64,000 nucleotides of DNA from Ignavibacteriales bacterium (GTDB lineage Bacteria; Bacteroidota; Ignavibacteria; Tepidaquicellales; Tepidaquicellaceae), in NCBI GenBank assembly GCA_020635255.1, contig JACKAC010000001.1, positions 1,527,501 to 1,591,500 of the forward strand, given 5' to 3'. The notes under the pieces are model-generated. The model saw only the letters and a program-made list of their open reading frames with translations. It was not told the DNA's origin and ran no database searches. Shown one piece after another: positions 54,777-63,256 of this stretch. Position numbers and translations under genes: made by a program. How positions within the stretch are numbered: the first letter of the stretch is position 1; every line of letters begins with the position of its first letter.

Positions 54777-55770
54777 ATTCTTCAGCTTTTTTCACTATAT
54801 CCTTCTTCTCTATCCTCATCATACACTCAAAAGTACCTATCGGGCATTTATTTCCGCCGTGGATACTACATGGTCGGCACGCTAACCCGTTCGTCTCTAC
54901 TATCACGTCATTCTCCCCGTAAGGGAAAAAGCCGAAATCCGGCACCGTAGCCCCGAATATTGCTATTACGTCCGTTCCCATTGCGTTAGCTATGTGCATC
55001 GGAGCCGAGTCATTCGTTATCAATAAACTCGCCCTTCGGATCAGCTCAGCCGACTCGAGCAGGGACAGCTTCCCCGCCGTATTTACCACCTTCTCGTTCA
55101 CAGCTAGATAGTTACCCAGCTCCTCATCATCCTTCCCCCCCACGATGAAAATATTTATATTTTTCGCCGTGAGCATCTCCACTACCCACCTGTAGCGCTC
55201 CTTCGGGTACCGCTTCGTGTACCAAATCGAGCCCGGCGCCACACACACAAATCTCCCACTCACCCCTGCCTCATCCAGTATGGCGCCTATCCGCTCCCTC
55301 GCGCCCTCCCCCGGGAACAGCTCCGGCCTCACTATCCTGTGTTCGTTTATCCCCACCACCTCCGCCAGCAAGCCGAGATTCCTCTGTATCTCGTGCTGCT
55401 CCTGCTTGTACTCCACCGTCCACTTATACACCCACCTCATGTCGGATTTATCGAACGCGATCGAATTTTTGCAGCCTGATAGAAATGTGATAAGCGAACT
55501 ACGAAACGATCTATGCGGTGAAATAATTACGTCGTATTTTTTTTTCTTTATCTCGCGGGCGATGCGGAGGAGTCCTTTCAGGCCGGATCTTCGTTTGTCG
55601 TAGATGAGTACATCGTTCAGGTAGGGGTTATTGCTCAATATAGGGGCGGTGGAGGGAATGCAGAGAAAATCGACCAATGCATCGGGCATTTCCCTTTTTA
55701 TCACCTGAGCCACGGGGAGAGTCAAAATCACGTCACCAATGAAAGCCGTCTGTATTATAAGTATCTTCAT
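54769..55770 (-). CDS. Glycosyltransferase family 9 (heptosyltransferase, WaaF-like)
   Basis: The 333-residue protein has GT9 signatures: ILIIQTAFIGDVILTLPVAQVI at the start, FVCVAPGSIWYTKRYPKERYRWVV in the middle, and LITNDSAPMHIANAMGTDVIAIFGATVPDFGFFPYG at the end, close to WaaF/WaaC heptosyltransferases of the LPS core. The late CRPCSIHGGNKCPIGTFECM cysteine group also occurs in relatives. It is the last gene of the minus-strand operon and overlaps the acyltransferase by one base. Bases 55201-55380 are 58-70% GC, well above neighbours, with C-rich third positions. Confidence 0.88.
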   Translation of the reverse strand: MKILIIQTAFIGDVILTLPVAQVIKREMPDALVDFLCIPSTAPILSNNPYLNDVLIYDKRRSGLKGLLRIAREIKKKKYDVIISPHRSFRSSLITFLSGCKNSIAFDKSDMRWVYKWTVEYKQEQHEIQRNLGLLAEVVGINEHRIVRPELFPGEGARERIGAILDEAGVSGRFVCVAPGSIWYTKRYPKERYRWVVEMLTAKNINIFIVGGKDDEELGNYLAVNEKVVNTAGKLSLLESAELIRRASLLITNDSAPMHIANAMGTDVIAIFGATVPDFGFFPYGENDVIVETNGLACRPCSIHGGNKCPIGTFECMMRIEKKDIVKKAEEFI

Positions 55771-56573
55771 CAGTCTTGTTTTACGTGCTTAAATCTTCTA
55801 TGGAACCAGAACCACTGATCGGGGTGTTCCCGCACTATTTCTTCGAGCTTACTCTGCATACGCTGTGTAAGCGCTGTGACATTTTCCGTGGTGTCGTCAC
55901 GGATGTCATCATAATTAATCGGCTCTAAATGGATGCGGTAGCGAAGTTTCTCGTCCCGGATCATATATCCCATTATTACGGGTGAGCCCTGCTTCAAAGC
56001 CATCTTAGCGGAGCCGGCAAATGTCGCCACCTTCTTTCCAAAGAAATCCACGTAAACGGAGTAATCCGGGTGCGCCGACTGGTCAATTAAAAAGCAAAGT
56101 ATCTTATTCGTTTTCAATATCTGGTACGCCTCCCTGAGTGACGCTCCTATCTGTATGATCTTATTACCGGATTTTCTTCTATACTTGTTTATTTTTTTGT
56201 CGAGTAGCTTGCTCGCCTGTATCTTCGCAATGATATTGAGCGCCCTCCTGCGCAAGAGCGGGTATGCGAAGGCGGACAGCTCCCAGTTAGAAACGTGACC
56301 ACTAAGCAATATAACACCCTTCCCTTTCATTATAGCCTCATCCATATGCTCATTTCCGACAACAGTTATTTCCTTGTTGGCTTTTACCTTGTTAATTTTC
56401 GGGAAATATAAAAACTCGAACAGGACAATGAAAACATTCTTATATGCTTTTTTAAGAATGTCCTTTTTCCATTCGACCGGTTTTTCGGGGAAACAAATTT
56501 CAAGATTGGAGAGGACTACGTCTTTGCGGATAGGAATTAGATAAAAAAAAACATGCCCCAAAAATTGCCACAT
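55770..56573 (-). CDS. LpxL-like lipid A acyltransferase, uninterrupted part
   Basis: The open frame gives 267 residues, short of the usual 290-310. It matches HtrB/LpxL enzymes that add secondary acyl chains to lipid A at the inner membrane: VVLSNLEICFPEKP, VILLSGHVSNWELSAF with the HxxxxE catalytic pair, CFLIDQSAHPDYSVYVDFFGKKVATFAG, and HPDQWFWFHRRFKH near the end. The frame's own start, MWQFLGH, falls in the middle of the family's N-terminal region. The missing piece is readable in the next frame beyond a run of nine Ts (minus strand; 56543-56551), so the real gene probably begins at 56653. See the companion feature. Confidence 0.85.
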   Translation of the reverse strand: MWQFLGHVFFYLIPIRKDVVLSNLEICFPEKPVEWKKDILKKAYKNVFIVLFEFLYFPKINKVKANKEITVVGNEHMDEAIMKGKGVILLSGHVSNWELSAFAYPLLRRRALNIIAKIQASKLLDKKINKYRRKSGNKIIQIGASLREAYQILKTNKILCFLIDQSAHPDYSVYVDFFGKKVATFAGSAKMALKQGSPVIMGYMIRDEKLRYRIHLEPINYDDIRDDTTENVTALTQRMQSKLEEIVREHPDQWFWFHRRFKHVKQD

Positions 56574-56653
56574 GCTCTTACCCAGCTCAGCGGAAAGAGC
56601 CTGACAAAAAACCCAAGTGTCACAAAAAGGATTACGCTTAATAAGTCTGCCAA
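56538..56653 (-). pseudogene. Displaced 5' end of the LpxL-like gene (frameshift at a T9 run)
   Basis: From the TTG at 56653, 10 bp after the miaB stop, one frame reads MADLLSVILFVTLGFFVRLF, then PLSWVRACGNFWGMFFF, and stops at a TAA just past the T run. Adding one T to the run (56543-56551) joins it to YLIPIRKDVVLSNLEICFPE, giving a continuous, typical LpxL N-terminus with its membrane helix and a total of about 294 residues. Either the assembly dropped a base in a homopolymer, or the gene is truly shifted, perhaps corrected by slippage or varying in phase. Confidence 0.72.
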
Positions 56654-56663
56654 ACGGGTAAAA

Positions 56664-58097
56664 TTATATTCTTACTTCTTCAAGGACAGGTTCACCGAAC
56701 AGAGTCGCAGAATTTACTTTATTTATCTTAACCTTTACCATATCACCTATCTCAAAGGATTTTTTCGACATTAATTCGCCCTCTTCATTCACAAAACTCA
56801 TTTCTTTGGGAATAATAACCGGCTTATTACAATCCGTTCTTCCCATGAACTGTTCATCGGATTTCTTACTGAGAGATTCAACCAGCACATCCATTTCCTT
56901 TCCAATAAGCTCTTTATGGATTTCAAAAGATATCTTTCTCTGCAGGCTTATAATCTCATCCAGGCGCCTTTTCTTAGTCTCCGCGTCGATATCATCGGGC
57001 ATTCTGTATGCCTTTGTATTCTCCCTCCTGGAATAAACAAATGTGAACGCGCTGTCATACCTGACTTCATTAATGACGACGAGAGTCATCTTATGTTCAT
57101 CTTCCGTTTCGGAAGGAAAGCTCGATATTATATCCGTAGATAGTCCAACACCGGGCATCATTTCACGTGCTTTTTTCATTACGCTCATATAATGATCCAC
57201 GGAGTACAGCCTGTTCATTTCCTGAAGCACCCTATCCGACCCGGATTGAATTGGAAGGTGAATATATTTGCAGATGTTATCATACTTCGCCATAGTTTCG
57301 AGAAGTTTTACTGAACAGTCGTATGGATGTGAGGTCGTATATCGTATCCTCATATCGGGAAGTTCCCTTGCTGTCAGCTCAAGGAGGTCCGCGAAATCCA
57401 CTTCATCATATTTATACGAATTCACATTCTGACCCAGAAGCCAAACATCTTTTACGCCTTCATCACGAAGCCTAACTGCTTCATTCAAAATGTTCTTATA
57501 ATTCCTGCTCCGCTCCCTGCCCCTGGTGAAAGGCACAACACAGAACGTGCAGAACTTATCGCATCCTCTCATTATCGATAGCCATGCCGTAATACCCTGC
57601 TTACGCACGGGAAGAATATCGTCATAGGTCTCAACCCTAGACAATTGTACTGCAATACCCTTTTCTCCATTGAATACAACATTATCTATGAGTTCGGGTA
57701 CTCTCCTGTATTCATCGGGACCAACGATAATATCAACAATCTTTAATTCATCGATGAGTTTTTTCCTCAAGCGCTCAGCCATACATCCGAGAATACCAAC
57801 GACGAGGTTAGGGTTGCGTTTTTTATACTTCTGCAACTGCCCAAGACGCGTGTAAACTTTCGTTTCGGCGTTTTCCCTGATACTGCATGTATTAAGAAGG
57901 ATAACATCGGAATTATCTATATCACCCGATTCATTATAGCCAAAGTCGCTCAGGATGCTGAGGACGATCTCCGAATCGGAGAAATTCATCTGGCACCCAT
58001 AAGTTTCTACATAAACTTTCTTGTCGTTAGAAGCCCGGTTGAAGTTTGGTTTAACCGGTTCAGGCTGGTTATTTATTATCAGATGATCTAGCTTCAC
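56664..58097 (-). CDS. miaB: tRNA-2-methylthio-N6-dimethylallyladenosine synthase
   Basis: MiaB adds the methylthio group to i6A37 of tRNAs. In 477 residues the three parts are complete: an N-terminal UPF0004 domain with cluster cysteines in VETYGCQMNFSDSE, LLNTCSIRENAE and GILGCMAERL; a radical SAM domain with CDKFCTFCVVPFTRGRERSR; and a C-terminal TRAM domain ending VKVKINKVNSATLFGEPVLEE. The sequence QSGSDRVLQEMNRLYS is typical of MiaB and not of RimO or MtaB. It lies 6 bp after the lipoprotein gene and 10 bp before the acyltransferase start. Confidence 0.96.
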   Translation of the reverse strand: MKLDHLIINNQPEPVKPNFNRASNDKKVYVETYGCQMNFSDSEIVLSILSDFGYNESGDIDNSDVILLNTCSIRENAETKVYTRLGQLQKYKKRNPNLVVGILGCMAERLRKKLIDELKIVDIIVGPDEYRRVPELIDNVVFNGEKGIAVQLSRVETYDDILPVRKQGITAWLSIMRGCDKFCTFCVVPFTRGRERSRNYKNILNEAVRLRDEGVKDVWLLGQNVNSYKYDEVDFADLLELTARELPDMRIRYTTSHPYDCSVKLLETMAKYDNICKYIHLPIQSGSDRVLQEMNRLYSVDHYMSVMKKAREMMPGVGLSTDIISSFPSETEDEHKMTLVVINEVRYDSAFTFVYSRRENTKAYRMPDDIDAETKKRRLDEIISLQRKISFEIHKELIGKEMDVLVESLSKKSDEQFMGRTDCNKPVIIPKEMSFVNEEGELMSKKSFEIGDMVKVKINKVNSATLFGEPVLEEVRI

Positions 58098-58103
58098 CGG
58101 GAT

Positions 58104-58580
58104 CTATTCTACTCCGTAAATTTTGAGATCTCTTACAAGTAAATGGTAATACTGCCCGGTACAAACCGATGCAAACAATCTTAATTGGAAATGCACGTCG
58201 CTCATATACTGCGGTGCAGGAAGACTGATGGATTTATTACCATTAATCTCAGTCAGTCCCTCAAGATTGAAAAGATTCATCACTCCGCTTGCAAAATAAT
58301 ACATCACAAGATTAGACCTATCACCGTCAGTGTCCGCGTAGAACTCGATCTTTATCGTACTGTATTGTGACATATCGATCGTATCGAGAAAATGATTTCT
58401 TATGAGATATGTTGAACAAGTACCATTAAGACTATCGAGGAGTCCGGGCTTTTCATAAAGCAAGTCACCCCCGGTAGAAGTCCCGGTATTCGTACCCGTT
58501 ACGGTATCACTTTCACTGCAACCCGCAAAATAAATCCCTGCTAAAACTATCCCCCATATCATCAAGATATGTTTAAACAT
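58104..58580 (-). CDS. Hypothetical lipoprotein
   Basis: The 158-residue protein has a lipoprotein signal ending IYFAGC, so Cys21 is the likely lipid anchor. A Thr/Gly-rich linker (SDTVTGTNTGTSTGGDLL) follows, then a beta-sandwich-like domain with TIKIEFYADTDGDRSNLVMYYFASGVMNLF and FQLRLFASVCTGQYYHLLVRDLKIYGVE. I do not recognise the family. Its start overlaps the dxs stop by 8 bases, an unusual neighbour for a surface lipoprotein, and miaB begins 6 bp after it; co-transcription is likely, functional linkage is not implied. Confidence 0.75.
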   Translation of the reverse strand: MFKHILMIWGIVLAGIYFAGCSESDTVTGTNTGTSTGGDLLYEKPGLLDSLNGTCSTYLIRNHFLDTIDMSQYSTIKIEFYADTDGDRSNLVMYYFASGVMNLFNLEGLTEINGNKSISLPAPQYMSDVHFQLRLFASVCTGQYYHLLVRDLKIYGVE

Positions 58581-60489
58581 TTTTCTTTTCCTTAATTAAA
58601 TGTGATCTCACTATGTCAGCGATACCTTTTGCATCGATCTTAAGGTCCTCGTGAAGCTCCTCCGGTGTCCCGTGATCAATGAACCTGTCAGGTATGCCGT
58701 GAATTAGAATGTCGTTCTTGTAATTATGCTGTGACGCAAATTCCGAAACCGCGCTACCGAATCCGCCAAGTATTGTATTGTCTTCGACCGTCAGGATCTT
58801 ATCGAACCTGTTGAAAACATCCATCAGCATTTCGATATCCAGCGGTTTTACAAATCTCATATTGATAACTTCAGCTTCGATACCCTCTTCAGCCAGAATG
58901 TCCGCGGCTTTTTGAGAATTATTCACCATATTACCTATCGCAAGTATCGCAACGTCGCGTCCTTCCCTGACCTTTTCGGACTTACCTATCGGTAATTGTT
59001 CGTACTCACCGATCTCTACCCCCAAAGCATTTCCCCTGGGATACCTGATCGCAACCGGACCACGTTTGTATAACGTGGCGGTGTATAGCATCTTCCTTAA
59101 CTCGTCTTCATCTTTAGGAGCCATGATAACCATTCCGGGTATTAACCTCAGGTAGCTGAGATCGAAAGTCCCGTGGTGTGTAGGACCGTCAGCTCCAACC
59201 AGCCCCGCCCTGTCGAGAACAAATACAACAGGAAGTTTTTGAATGGCAACATCATGAACTATCTGGTCGAATGCACGCTGAAGGAATGTAGAGTATATAG
59301 CGCAAACGGGTGTATATCCTTCCGTCGCAAGTCCCGCAGCAAAAGTAACGGCATGCTGTTCCGCAATTCCAACGTCATAATACCTGTCCGGTATCTCTTT
59401 CTGCAAGGCGTTGAGCCCTGTGCCACTCGGCATTGCCGCCGTTATTCCGATTATCTTATCGTCCTTTTTCGCAAGTTCGACAAGCGCATCACCAAAAACT
59501 TTCGTATAACTTGTCCCTGATGACTTTTTCAGAACTTTACCGGTTTCTTTGTCGAATGGAGTTAATGCGTGAATTCTTTCCGGATGATCGTCAGCATATG
59601 AAGGTCCTTTACCTTTTTCTGTAACAACGTGCAGAAGTATCGGACCGGACATCCTGCTTATCTCATCCATGACCTTAACAAGATTGACAACATTGTGACC
59701 GTTGATAGGACCAAAATATCTGAATCCCATTGCTTCAAAAAGCATACCCGGTGTTAATACACCCTTGATACCGCCCTCGATCTTCGATGCTACTTTTCTT
59801 AGCCTGTCGCTGTTCTTTGTATCGAGATTACCGGCGAGGTCCCAGACGAAAGTTCTGAACTTGTTATATGCCTCATTTGTAAGGAACTCGTTAAAGTAAT
59901 TCTGAACAGACCAGTTATTCGGTGCGATGGACATCTTATTATCATTCAGTATAACCGTAATATCTTTCTTTAAAAGTCCGATGTTATTCATTGCTTCATA
60001 CGGCATTCCGCCTGTCATCGAACCGTCACCGATGACCGCAACAACCTTATAATTCCTCTTCTGATAATCCCTTGCAGCGGCGATACCCAGCGCGGCTGAA
60101 ATTGACGTGGACGCGTGTCCCGCGCCGAACACATCATACTCGCTTTCGGTTCTTTTGAGGAAACCGCTGATGCCGCCTTTCTGGCGAATAGTCTGGAGAG
60201 CTTCTTTTCTTCCTGTGAGTATCTTATGAATATATCCCTGGTGACCAACGTCCCATACAATTTTGTCATCGGGTGTATTGTAAACGTAGTGAAGCGCCAG
60301 TGTGAGCTCTACAACGCCAAGAGATGCTCCGAGGTGTCCGCCAATCTTTGAGATAGTATCTATAAGGTATTCCCTGACCTCATCTGAGAGTTCTCTCAGA
60401 TCCATCAGGTTTAGTTTTTTCAGATCTTTTGGATAGTTAATGTCTTTGAGAAACTTAGTGCAGCTAATGTCATAATGGTTTGCTGTCAT
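58573..60489 (-). CDS. dxs: 1-deoxy-D-xylulose-5-phosphate synthase
   Basis: Dxs condenses pyruvate and glyceraldehyde-3-phosphate with thiamine diphosphate, the first step of the MEP isoprenoid pathway. The 638-residue protein has IVWDVGHQGYIHKILTGR with the active-site histidine, the ThDP motif GDGSMTGGMPYEAMNNIG ending LNDNKMSI, then GPINGHNV, and GIAEQHAVTFAAGLATEGYTPV with the transketolase glutamate. RAGLVGADGPTHHG is characteristic of Dxs. Length is normal. It is 9 bp after xseB, a common arrangement. Confidence 0.97.
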   Translation of the reverse strand: MTANHYDISCTKFLKDINYPKDLKKLNLMDLRELSDEVREYLIDTISKIGGHLGASLGVVELTLALHYVYNTPDDKIVWDVGHQGYIHKILTGRKEALQTIRQKGGISGFLKRTESEYDVFGAGHASTSISAALGIAAARDYQKRNYKVVAVIGDGSMTGGMPYEAMNNIGLLKKDITVILNDNKMSIAPNNWSVQNYFNEFLTNEAYNKFRTFVWDLAGNLDTKNSDRLRKVASKIEGGIKGVLTPGMLFEAMGFRYFGPINGHNVVNLVKVMDEISRMSGPILLHVVTEKGKGPSYADDHPERIHALTPFDKETGKVLKKSSGTSYTKVFGDALVELAKKDDKIIGITAAMPSGTGLNALQKEIPDRYYDVGIAEQHAVTFAAGLATEGYTPVCAIYSTFLQRAFDQIVHDVAIQKLPVVFVLDRAGLVGADGPTHHGTFDLSYLRLIPGMVIMAPKDEDELRKMLYTATLYKRGPVAIRYPRGNALGVEIGEYEQLPIGKSEKVREGRDVAILAIGNMVNNSQKAADILAEEGIEAEVINMRFVKPLDIEMLMDVFNRFDKILTVEDNTILGGFGSAVSEFASQHNYKNDILIHGIPDRFIDHGTPEELHEDLKIDAKGIADIVRSHLIKEKKNV

Positions 60490-60498
60490 CGCTTGTGT

Positions 60499-60708
60499 TT
60501 ATTGTCCTGCTTTAATTTTTTCTATTTTTAACTCCGTCTCATTGAGTTTCGTTCTGCAGAATTTCAATAATTCGAGCCCTTCCTGGTAATAATTCATTAC
60601 GTCATCGAGAGGTGTTTCGTTTATATCATTCTCCAGTTTATTGAGTATATCCTCAAGCCTTTTAAAAGAACTTTCGAATGTCTGCTCTGCGGATCTGGTT
60701 TTTGCCAA
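60499..60708 (-). CDS. xseB: Exodeoxyribonuclease VII small subunit
   Basis: The 69-residue helical protein matches XseB: SFKRLEDILNKLENDINETPLDDVMNYYQEGLELLKFCRTKLNE is the whole conserved region. Several copies bind one XseA to make the exonuclease that degrades single-stranded DNA. It starts 11 bp after xseA and 9 bp before dxs, the order found in many genomes. Confidence 0.95.
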   Translation of the reverse strand: MAKTRSAEQTFESSFKRLEDILNKLENDINETPLDDVMNYYQEGLELLKFCRTKLNETELKIEKIKAGQ

Positions 60709-60719
60709 TGTATGTGAGA

Positions 60720-61904
60720 TTATTTAATTTGCGCTTCTTTACTGCCGTCAAAAAACGAGATACTTACATCGTCTTTGCTCTTTAACCCCTCTGCCCTGGA
60801 TACCACCTCATCATTTCTTTTTACGACAGCGTATCCCCTTCTCATGATAGTTTGGGGATCCACATTTTTCAGGATTTTGTCTATATAGTTTAAACTATTA
60901 TTTAAACTATAAAATTTCTCCTTAATTGTTCTTTCTACCGACCTGTCAATTTCATCAAGGCGGTATTTATATTCATCGAGAATATCCATAGGTCGATTAA
61001 AGGCATAACTGCCCTCCAGCGCGTCTAAAATCTCCCTTAAGTTATTGATTTTATCAATTATTGCGCCATATATATAATACTCAAATTGCTTTATTCTTTC
61101 AAGTAATTCCTTTTTGTCAGGAAATATGAGCTCAGCGGCGGCTGAAGGTGTCGGAGCACGTAAATCAGCCACAAAATCGGCTATTGTGAAGTCTATCTCG
61201 TGTCCAATAGCGCTCACAATGGGGATTTCGGCGTCATATATGGCTCTGGCTACCCTTTCCTCGTTGAATGACCATAAATCCTCGAGAGAGCCACCACCAC
61301 GAGCTAATACGAGCACATCCAGCCCGGGTTTCAAGGTATGAGCTTTCTTTATGGCAGTTACAATTGTGCCGGCGGCAATTGCCCCCTGCACCGTTACTGG
61401 AAAGAGAAATATCTCTGCATTGGGATAGCGCTTGGATGTGACGTTACAAAAATCGTGCATCGCAGCGCCTGTCTCGGAGGTGATGATGCCTACCCTTTGC
61501 GGAAATTCGGGCAGGTCTTTCTTGTGCTCCTCGTCGAAGAGACCTTCCTCCTGTAATTGCTCCTTCAACCGTTCGAATGCTCGCTGGAGTTCACCGACAC
61601 CCGCAGGTTCTACTTCGAACACGTCTATCTGGTATGTACCCCTTCCTTCATATACGGTGACGCGCCCTTTGATGACGACCTTCATACCGTCTTCGGGAGT
61701 TACATGCAGAAATCTATTTCGAGAACTCCACATAACGCATGATATCTGGGCCTTATCGTCCTTCACTGAGAAATAGTAGTGTCCGGATGCTGTGTGTATC
61801 TTGAAGTTGGAGATCTCGCCGGTAATGTAGATAAAGGGGAAATTTTGTTCGATGAGGAATTTCAATTCCTGGCTTAGCTCTGAAACCGTAATGGGGTTAA
61901 TCAA
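60720..61904 (-). CDS. xseA: Exodeoxyribonuclease VII large subunit
   Basis: The 394-residue catalytic subunit has the N-terminal OB fold (FIYITGEISNFKIHTASGHYYFSVKDDKAQISCVMW) and the nuclease domain with RVGIITSETGAAMHDFCNVTSKRYP, LDVLVLARGGGSLEDLWSFNEERVARAI and VSAIGHEIDFTIADFVADLRAPTPSAAAE. A helical arm follows and the end reads RGYAVVKRNDEVVSRAEGLKSKDDVSISFFDG. It is somewhat shorter than the E. coli protein (about 456) through a shorter arm. It is the first gene of the minus-strand operon; 73 bp separate it from the divergent lipoprotein gene. Confidence 0.96.
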   Translation of the reverse strand: MINPITVSELSQELKFLIEQNFPFIYITGEISNFKIHTASGHYYFSVKDDKAQISCVMWSSRNRFLHVTPEDGMKVVIKGRVTVYEGRGTYQIDVFEVEPAGVGELQRAFERLKEQLQEEGLFDEEHKKDLPEFPQRVGIITSETGAAMHDFCNVTSKRYPNAEIFLFPVTVQGAIAAGTIVTAIKKAHTLKPGLDVLVLARGGGSLEDLWSFNEERVARAIYDAEIPIVSAIGHEIDFTIADFVADLRAPTPSAAAELIFPDKKELLERIKQFEYYIYGAIIDKINNLREILDALEGSYAFNRPMDILDEYKYRLDEIDRSVERTIKEKFYSLNNSLNYIDKILKNVDPQTIMRRGYAVVKRNDEVVSRAEGLKSKDDVSISFFDGSKEAQIK

Positions 61905-61930
61905 GTATAAATTTAACTTTAAATTCGAGT

Positions 61931-61949
61931 CCTAATATTCTAAATTAGG
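61931..61949. promoter_or_regulatory. Small inverted repeat between divergent genes
   Basis: CCTAAT (61931-61936) and ATTAGG (61944-61949) form a 6-bp inverted repeat around ATTCTAA in the 73-bp gap between xseA and the lipoprotein gene. A TATATT -10-like hexamer follows nearby. Short repeats of this size can occur by chance, so a regulatory role is only possible. Confidence 0.25.
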
Positions 61950-61977
61950 TATTATATTTAGTAAATTTAAGTCAATT

Positions 61978-62838
61978 ATGCAAAAGATAACAACGTTTAC
62001 GGTAATTTTGGTACTTGGATTGATCAGTTTATCGCTGTGGTCGTGTAACAGTGAGAATGTAATAACTCAGATATTTTCAAATGAGATAACGGCAAAGGAC
62101 AGGCTTGATTCAGCGAATGCACAATCGAAACGTGATTATGGTGACACAACAGATATGGTCATGATATACGGAAGGAACGTAACAGTGGAAGGAAAGACAG
62201 ATCTAACGGCACTGACCATACTGACTAGCGGTAATCTGGATTCGATAGGTACGTGGGTGTATGTGTATAAGTCAGGAAGTACGTCGTCATTCAGGCTGTA
62301 TGCTCCCGACCCGATACCGGGACAGACGGACTGTGTGAACCTTACACAATTTTTTAATCCGCTGGATCTGCTTAGCCTTATCTCCGATACATCGGCGGCG
62401 AATATAATTAGAGGTGCGCTCGACTTAATAATAAGCAGTAACATTAAGATCACAACTCCGCCGGGTTTGCTGATAGATTCGGATGTGGCACTAAATCTTG
62501 CGAACACAGAATCGCAGATAATAAAATTTAATTCAAGCTTCACGCCGAGCATATCGTCGACGAACGGAAATATTTTCTTTCAGACGGGTACGAACAAAAA
62601 GATAAACGTGTTTTTGATCCCGGCGGCGGGCACACTGAATCTACCGGTGTATATTTCGGAGCTTATAACATTCCCGGCTGACCTGTGGATAGTAAATTAC
62701 ACTAAAACCAATACAAGCGGACAAATGGAGAATATGGTACTGGCTACAGTGGTTCAGAGCAACCAAGCAATGGGATTAACGACAATCCCGGGATTCAGCA
62801 GTCGCGTAATCAATCTGTCTAAATTCTTCTCAAATTGA
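61978..62838 (+). CDS. Hypothetical lipoprotein
   Basis: The 286-residue protein has a lipoprotein signal ending LSLWSC, with Cys23 as lipidation site. The mature part begins with a charged helix (NEITAKDRLDSANAQSKRDYG) and continues as a mixed strand-rich domain: LDSIGTWVYVYKSGSTSSFRLYAPDP and FQTGTNKKINVFLIPAAGTLNLPVYI. I recognise no family; the length and pattern suggest a periplasm- or surface-facing lipoprotein. It is divergent from xseA and followed by two tRNA genes, so it is probably transcribed on its own. Confidence 0.75.
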   Translation: MQKITTFTVILVLGLISLSLWSCNSENVITQIFSNEITAKDRLDSANAQSKRDYGDTTDMVMIYGRNVTVEGKTDLTALTILTSGNLDSIGTWVYVYKSGSTSSFRLYAPDPIPGQTDCVNLTQFFNPLDLLSLISDTSAANIIRGALDLIISSNIKITTPPGLLIDSDVALNLANTESQIIKFNSSFTPSISSTNGNIFFQTGTNKKINVFLIPAAGTLNLPVYISELITFPADLWIVNYTKTNTSGQMENMVLATVVQSNQAMGLTTIPGFSSRVINLSKFFSN

Positions 62839-62873
62839 GTATTTAGTGCATTGCGGAAATAAATGGTTTATTT

Positions 62874-62881
62874 TATATTTG
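62874..62881 (+). promoter_or_regulatory. Bacteroidota-type -7 element before tRNA-Asn
   Basis: TATATTTG matches TAnnTTTG and lies 27 bases before the tRNA. An ATTG ending at 62853, about 20 bases upstream, could be a weak -33 element. Confidence 0.4.
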
Positions 62882-62908
62882 TTATTCTTTGATTTTCAGT
62901 ATGAATAT

Positions 62909-62980
62909 TGAACGGTAGCTCAATGGTGGAGCATTCGGCTGTTAACCGAAGGGTTGCGGGTTCGAGTCCCGCCCGTTCAG
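62909..62980 (+). tRNA. tRNA-Asn (anticodon GTT)
   Basis: Cloverleaf of 72 bases. The acceptor TGAACGG pairs perfectly with CCGTTCA, the anticodon stem TTCGG/CCGAA holds loop CTGTTAA with anticodon GTT at 62941-62943, and the T arm GCGGG/CCCGC surrounds TTCGAGT. The discriminator is G; CCA is not encoded. Confidence 0.97.
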
Positions 62981-62981
62981 C

Positions 62982-63008
62982 AAAACCCCCTGTAATAGGG
63001 GGTTTTTT
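62982..63008 (+). terminator. Terminator after tRNA-Asn
   Basis: The stem AAAACCCCCT/AGGGGGTTTT (62982-62991 with 62997-63006) closes on GTAAT and ends in a run of six Ts. It follows the tRNA at once. Confidence 0.93.
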
Positions 63009-63066
63009 AATGCATTTTACTTCATTGATAATCATCAAATAAGGCAGTATTTTTAAATAGATACAC

Positions 63067-63140
63067 GGCGGGTGTAGCTCAGTTGGTAGAGCGTCAGATT
63101 GTGGCTCTGAATGTCGCGGGTTCGAGCCCCGTCACTCGCC
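63067..63140 (+). tRNA. tRNA-His (anticodon GTG)
   Basis: The acceptor GCGGGTG pairs with CACTCGC, and an extra 5' G (63067) opposite C73 is the histidine identity base G-1. The anticodon stem TCAGA/TCTGA holds loop TTGTGGC with anticodon GTG. The T arm is GCGGG/CCCGT around TTCGAGC. It lies 58 bases beyond the terminator that follows tRNA-Asn. Confidence 0.97.
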
Positions 63141-63256
63141 CAAAACTATCTCAAATCATTTGTTTTTCCGGCAATTTCGCATTCCCTTTTATTCATTGAA
63201 AAACATAAGGATTATGTATAGTTTGCCACAATATTCAGTTATCAACTACACAACAC

